Shown: positions 6,373 through 8,570 of the stretch, in pieces
Numbering within the stretch: position 1 is the first letter of the stretch
Layout of the letters: every line of letters begins with the position of its first letter
Assembly: GCA_015233485.1 (NCBI GenBank)
Contig: JADFXO010000161.1
Coordinates: 1 to 8,570, forward strand
Source: Nitrospirota bacterium
GTDB taxonomy: Bacteria; Nitrospirota; Thermodesulfovibrionia; Thermodesulfovibrionales; Magnetobacteriaceae
DNA length: 8,570 nt
Direction: 5' to 3'
Made by a program: the position numbers and the translations under genes
The notes under the pieces: generated by a model
Seen by the model: only the letters and a program-made list of their open reading frames with translations
Told to the model about the DNA's origin: nothing
Databases searched by the model: none

Positions 6373-6883
6373 TAAATTCCTTTAATGTGGGCAGTTCTGA
6401 GAGGTTTTTCAGGCCGAAGTATTTTAGAAATTCCTTTGTTGTTCCAAATATTAGTGGTTTGCCGGGCGCGTCTTTCCTTCCGGCTATTTTAATCAGGTCT
6501 CTTTCAAGCAATACCTTTATTGTCCAGTCGGAACTTACGCTTCTTATTTCCTCAATCTCCACTTTGGTGATAGGCTGCTTATAGGCGACAAGCGCGAGGG
6601 TCTCAAGCGCGGCGATAGAAAGTTTCCCTGATGTCCTTGATTTTTTTAAATTTTTTATCCACTCCGCATACAAGGGGTTGGTAACCATCTGATAGCCGTC
6701 GGCAAGTTCGGCAATCATTATACCTCCGTCTTTGTCTTTGTAATGTGAGATAAGCGCAGATACGGCATCGGCAGCCTCGGTGTCCGAAAACCCGGTAAGG
6801 CGCTTTATATCGGCAATCGAAAGGGAATCTCCGGCTACGAAAAGCAGGGCATCAATGACCGCTATTTGTTCAGATTTCTCCAT
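6359..6883 (-). CDS. scpB: Segregation and condensation protein B
   Basis: ScpB is the winged-helix (kite) subunit that binds the kleisin ScpA and SMC in the bacterial condensin complex, acting in chromosome compaction and segregation. The 174-residue product has the usual length and the family signature: an N-terminal IDALLFVAGDSLS (10-22), LSIAALETLALVAYKQPIT (88-106), EIEEIRSVSSD (109-119) and GRKDAPGKPLIFGTT (135-149), followed by FLKYFGL. The start at 6883 lies inside the upstream LCIB-like gene (22-nt overlap). No good Shine-Dalgarno is seen, which points to translational coupling. scpA, its usual upstream neighbour, is not next to it here. The stop codon touches the end of the dispersed element. 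Confidence 0.95.
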   Translation of the reverse strand: MEKSEQIAVIDALLFVAGDSLSIADIKRLTGFSDTEAADAVSALISHYKDKDGGIMIAELADGYQMVTNPLYAEWIKNLKKSRTSGKLSIAALETLALVAYKQPITKVEIEEIRSVSSDWTIKVLLERDLIKIAGRKDAPGKPLIFGTTKEFLKYFGLKNLSELPTLKEFTKEE

Positions 6884-7707
6884 GTGTTTAACTCAAGAGG
6901 CGACAACTGGTTAAGCTGCTCGTGTGAGCCTTTCTTATCAATAAAGAACTTATCCATCACGACGATTTTATCATTAGTAATATCCTCACAGGTCCTGCTG
7001 AAATCTACTTCGATGCCCCCTATGTACATGATATTGATATTATCCATGATGGCAAGCTCTGTTAACTGGCTCTTAAGCCACGGCATTTGCATTTCGTATG
7101 CCCTTACTGTAAGCTCAAGCAGGTGCAGCCCGTTGTCCTCGCTGACAATATCGTACTTGTTGATTACCCCCGTCAAATATTTGCTGAGGAGCTTTAAGTC
7201 ATTATCTTTGGGTGCCCGCGCCCCGTGGCAGATTTTTTCATAACACGATATAATCGCCCCGCACGCGGCTGTCGGTTTTGAGTGGCCGTGTCTGACAAGC
7301 GCTCCAAAGGTCTTTTTCCCATCGTCGTAACCTATGTGGGCGAAATTGAATATCAGCAGGTTGCCGTCTTCTTTGTCGGGAATGTGATGGGCGGCCGGAA
7401 GTAAACACTCGTATGTCTTTATCTTAGGAATAAAAATCCCTCCGAAAAGTCTCAAGCCGTAATATTTCTCCATGTGAATGACGCTGTGGTCATCGTCAAA
7501 CTTTGCGGGATGGCATTTCCTAAGCTCTCGTTTAATGTGCTCAATAATTGTCGTACACTGGTCGTCAAGACAGGTTATTATGACCAAAATGGTATTTATC
7601 CCAAGGCAGATTTCATATCTTTCCATCAGTTCCCTGACTATTTCGCAAAGCTCCGAGATATGTACCGCCCTATCTATAAAATCGCGATACTTCACAGACA
7701 ATGACAT
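6862..7707 (-). CDS. LCIB-family beta-carbonic-anhydrase-like protein
   Basis: The 281-residue product resembles the LCIB/LCIC (limiting CO2-inducible) family, a divergent beta-carbonic anhydrase group first characterised in algae, with bacterial members. The resemblance lies in TCLDDQC (45-51), LPAAHHIPDKEDGNLLIFNFAHIG (103-126, compare HHVPD...PHVG in the family) and TAACGAI (146-152). C46, H107 or H108 and C149 fit the expected Cys-His-Cys zinc site, and D48 fits the CxD part of the beta-CA signature. The arginine of CxDxR is not in its usual place (Q50), so activity is uncertain. No signal peptide or membrane segment is seen. GAGG at 7719-7716, inside the end of the upstream gene, is eight bases before the ATG. 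The gene lies in a tight operon with the kinase-like gene (5-nt gap) and scpB (overlap). Family call is from recalled motif pattern. Confidence 0.7.
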   Translation of the reverse strand: MSLSVKYRDFIDRAVHISELCEIVRELMERYEICLGINTILVIITCLDDQCTTIIEHIKRELRKCHPAKFDDDHSVIHMEKYYGLRLFGGIFIPKIKTYECLLPAAHHIPDKEDGNLLIFNFAHIGYDDGKKTFGALVRHGHSKPTAACGAIISCYEKICHGARAPKDNDLKLLSKYLTGVINKYDIVSEDNGLHLLELTVRAYEMQMPWLKSQLTELAIMDNINIMYIGGIEVDFSRTCEDITNDKIVVMDKFFIDKKGSHEQLNQLSPLELNTWRNLNK

Positions 7708-7712
7708 GTTTC

Positions 7713-8540
7713 TTACCTCAGAGACGAGGATATCTGTTTAAAAAAATCCTCGGTTATGACGATCTCGGCCTCGGCTGCATCAGGGATGGACTCTAACTGG
7801 GCCTTTATTGCCGCTGTACGTTTTTGCGTCTCACGCTCAAGGGCGCGGCTGTGGATTATCAGACCGCTGCACTCGTAACGCACACTGATGTCAGGGTCAA
7901 TGTGTATGAGGGCTGCCCGAACCCTGTACATCAGCTCTATGTTATGAGCTGCGGTTATCGAATATGTCATGGGCTGAAAACGCCTGCCTTTGGATGTCAT
8001 AGCTATAATCTCAATGGCGTCTTCTACCGTGATTTGCCCGATGTTCAGCGCCATATCATAGTGTTTGGGGTCGTCGTCCTCGAAGTTATAGAGTGCCTTT
8101 ATCAATTTCTTGTGCGCACTGTCTTCCTTAACGAGTTGTTTCTCGGCTGCCTTGTCTGAAATGTTAATTCTTGAGGCCCTGATACGTGCCCTGTCCGCAA
8201 GGTTTGAGATTATGTAGGTCTTAAGTACGTGCGAGATACCTTCTAATAACACACGCCCGACAAAACCGCAAAACACGATATTATCTTTTAAAAAGAAGCG
8301 CATGAGCGTCGCCTCGTAACAGGCTATATACCTATGTCTTTCCTCCAGTGACATTCCGAAAAGTGTCGCCGGACTTTCGCAGGCATTTTTTATTTTCTCA
8401 GGCGACACGTGATATTCCTCCGCGGCCAAAGCAACTATCTGTTCACTGATTACCAGTTCACTGCCTGTCTTAACGGCTACTTCCGCTGCTATGTCTCTGC
8501 CTCTGCAACAGGGACGGTTATTTATCGTTATAATAGACAT
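7713..8540 (-). CDS. Cytidylate-kinase-like family protein with degenerate P-loop
   Basis: The product (275 residues from the chosen start) aligns in pattern with the cytidylate-kinase-like family: an opening IITI strand, a (G)RDIAAEVAVKTG helix, a middle VFCGFVGRVLL strand-loop, a basic helix ADRARIRASR, and YDMALNIGQITVEDAIEII, the counterpart of the family's YDLVLNT...EEA motif. The P-loop, usually SREYGSGGRxIA, reads NNRPCCRGRDIA, so most loop glycines are replaced; nucleotide binding may be altered or lost. The C-terminal ~80 residues (alternating strands and a helix ending at AEAEIVI) look somewhat BON-like, a weak call. ATG at 8540 is preferred to GTG at 8546 because GAGGT at 8549-8545 is well spaced for the ATG and would overlap the GTG. 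This is the first visible gene of the operon with the LCIB-like gene and scpB; its promoter lies outside the window. Confidence 0.75.
   Translation of the reverse strand: MSIITINNRPCCRGRDIAAEVAVKTGSELVISEQIVALAAEEYHVSPEKIKNACESPATLFGMSLEERHRYIACYEATLMRFFLKDNIVFCGFVGRVLLEGISHVLKTYIISNLADRARIRASRINISDKAAEKQLVKEDSAHKKLIKALYNFEDDDPKHYDMALNIGQITVEDAIEIIAMTSKGRRFQPMTYSITAAHNIELMYRVRAALIHIDPDISVRYECSGLIIHSRALERETQKRTAAIKAQLESIPDAAEAEIVITEDFFKQISSSLR
7716..7719 (-). promoter_or_regulatory. Ribosome-binding site of the LCIB-like gene
   Basis: GAGG on the minus strand overlaps the last codons of the kinase-like gene, eight bases before the ATG at 7707. It fixes the start and implies coupled translation. 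Confidence 0.65.
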
Positions 8541-8570
8541 CAGCACCTCGCGCTGTCAGGTAATAATTTC

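Noticed and set aside
8547..8570. Promoter of the kinase-like operon
   Set aside because: Only 24 bases remain and no -35/-10 pair is visible; the promoter or an upstream gene lies outside the window.

Overview
The window is a gene-dense stretch of bacterial chromosome (about 8.6 kb) with eight protein genes. One runs off the left edge. There are no RNA genes, CRISPR arrays or transposases. ScpB, a type I dehydroquinase, an HD-GYP protein and an LCIB-like carbonic anhydrase suggest a free-living, probably Gram-negative bacterium. The flavour is reminiscent of Nitrospirota or deltaproteobacterial lineages, but no marker gene settles this and the assignment is a guess.

Layout. (1) 1-421, + strand: C-terminal end of a HEAT-repeat protein built from almost identical 102-bp DNA units. 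(2) 422-662: non-coding, with several inverted repeats and copy A of a ~108-bp dispersed element. (3) 4114-663, - strand: an ArsB/NhaD-type membrane transporter followed by a YyaL/DUF255 thioredoxin-domain protein. The short gap between them is an octanucleotide array. (4) 4115-4244: divergent promoter region. (5) 4245-6252, + strand: a tandem-HD HD-GYP protein followed after 7 nt by aroD. (6) 6254-6360: copy B of the dispersed element, inverted relative to copy A. It fills the whole gap between the convergent genes aroD and scpB. (7) 8540-6359, - strand: a tightly packed operon of a degenerate cytidylate-kinase-like protein, an LCIB-type beta-carbonic-anhydrase-like protein and scpB.

The most notable non-genic structure is the dispersed element. 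Both copies lie just after the stop codon of a gene (yyaL-like and aroD) and in the same orientation relative to that gene. They are about 90% identical. Four of the ten substitutions form two compensatory base-pair exchanges in a 9-bp hairpin, which suggests the hairpin itself is what is conserved. The two copies also bracket a 5.6-kb four-gene block as inverted repeats.

A second oddity is the TGAGGAGA array between the transporter and the yyaL-like gene. It forms a chain of three-codon mini-ORFs, each overlapping the next by ATGA, and the last overlaps the yyaL-like start codon. A third is a near-consensus sigma-70 promoter whose predicted start site falls on the A of the HD-GYP start codon, which would make that transcript leaderless.

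The genes do not form one obvious pathway. The window looks like ordinary core chromosome (segregation, shikimate pathway, signalling, transport, thiol/redox) decorated with interesting intergenic elements.
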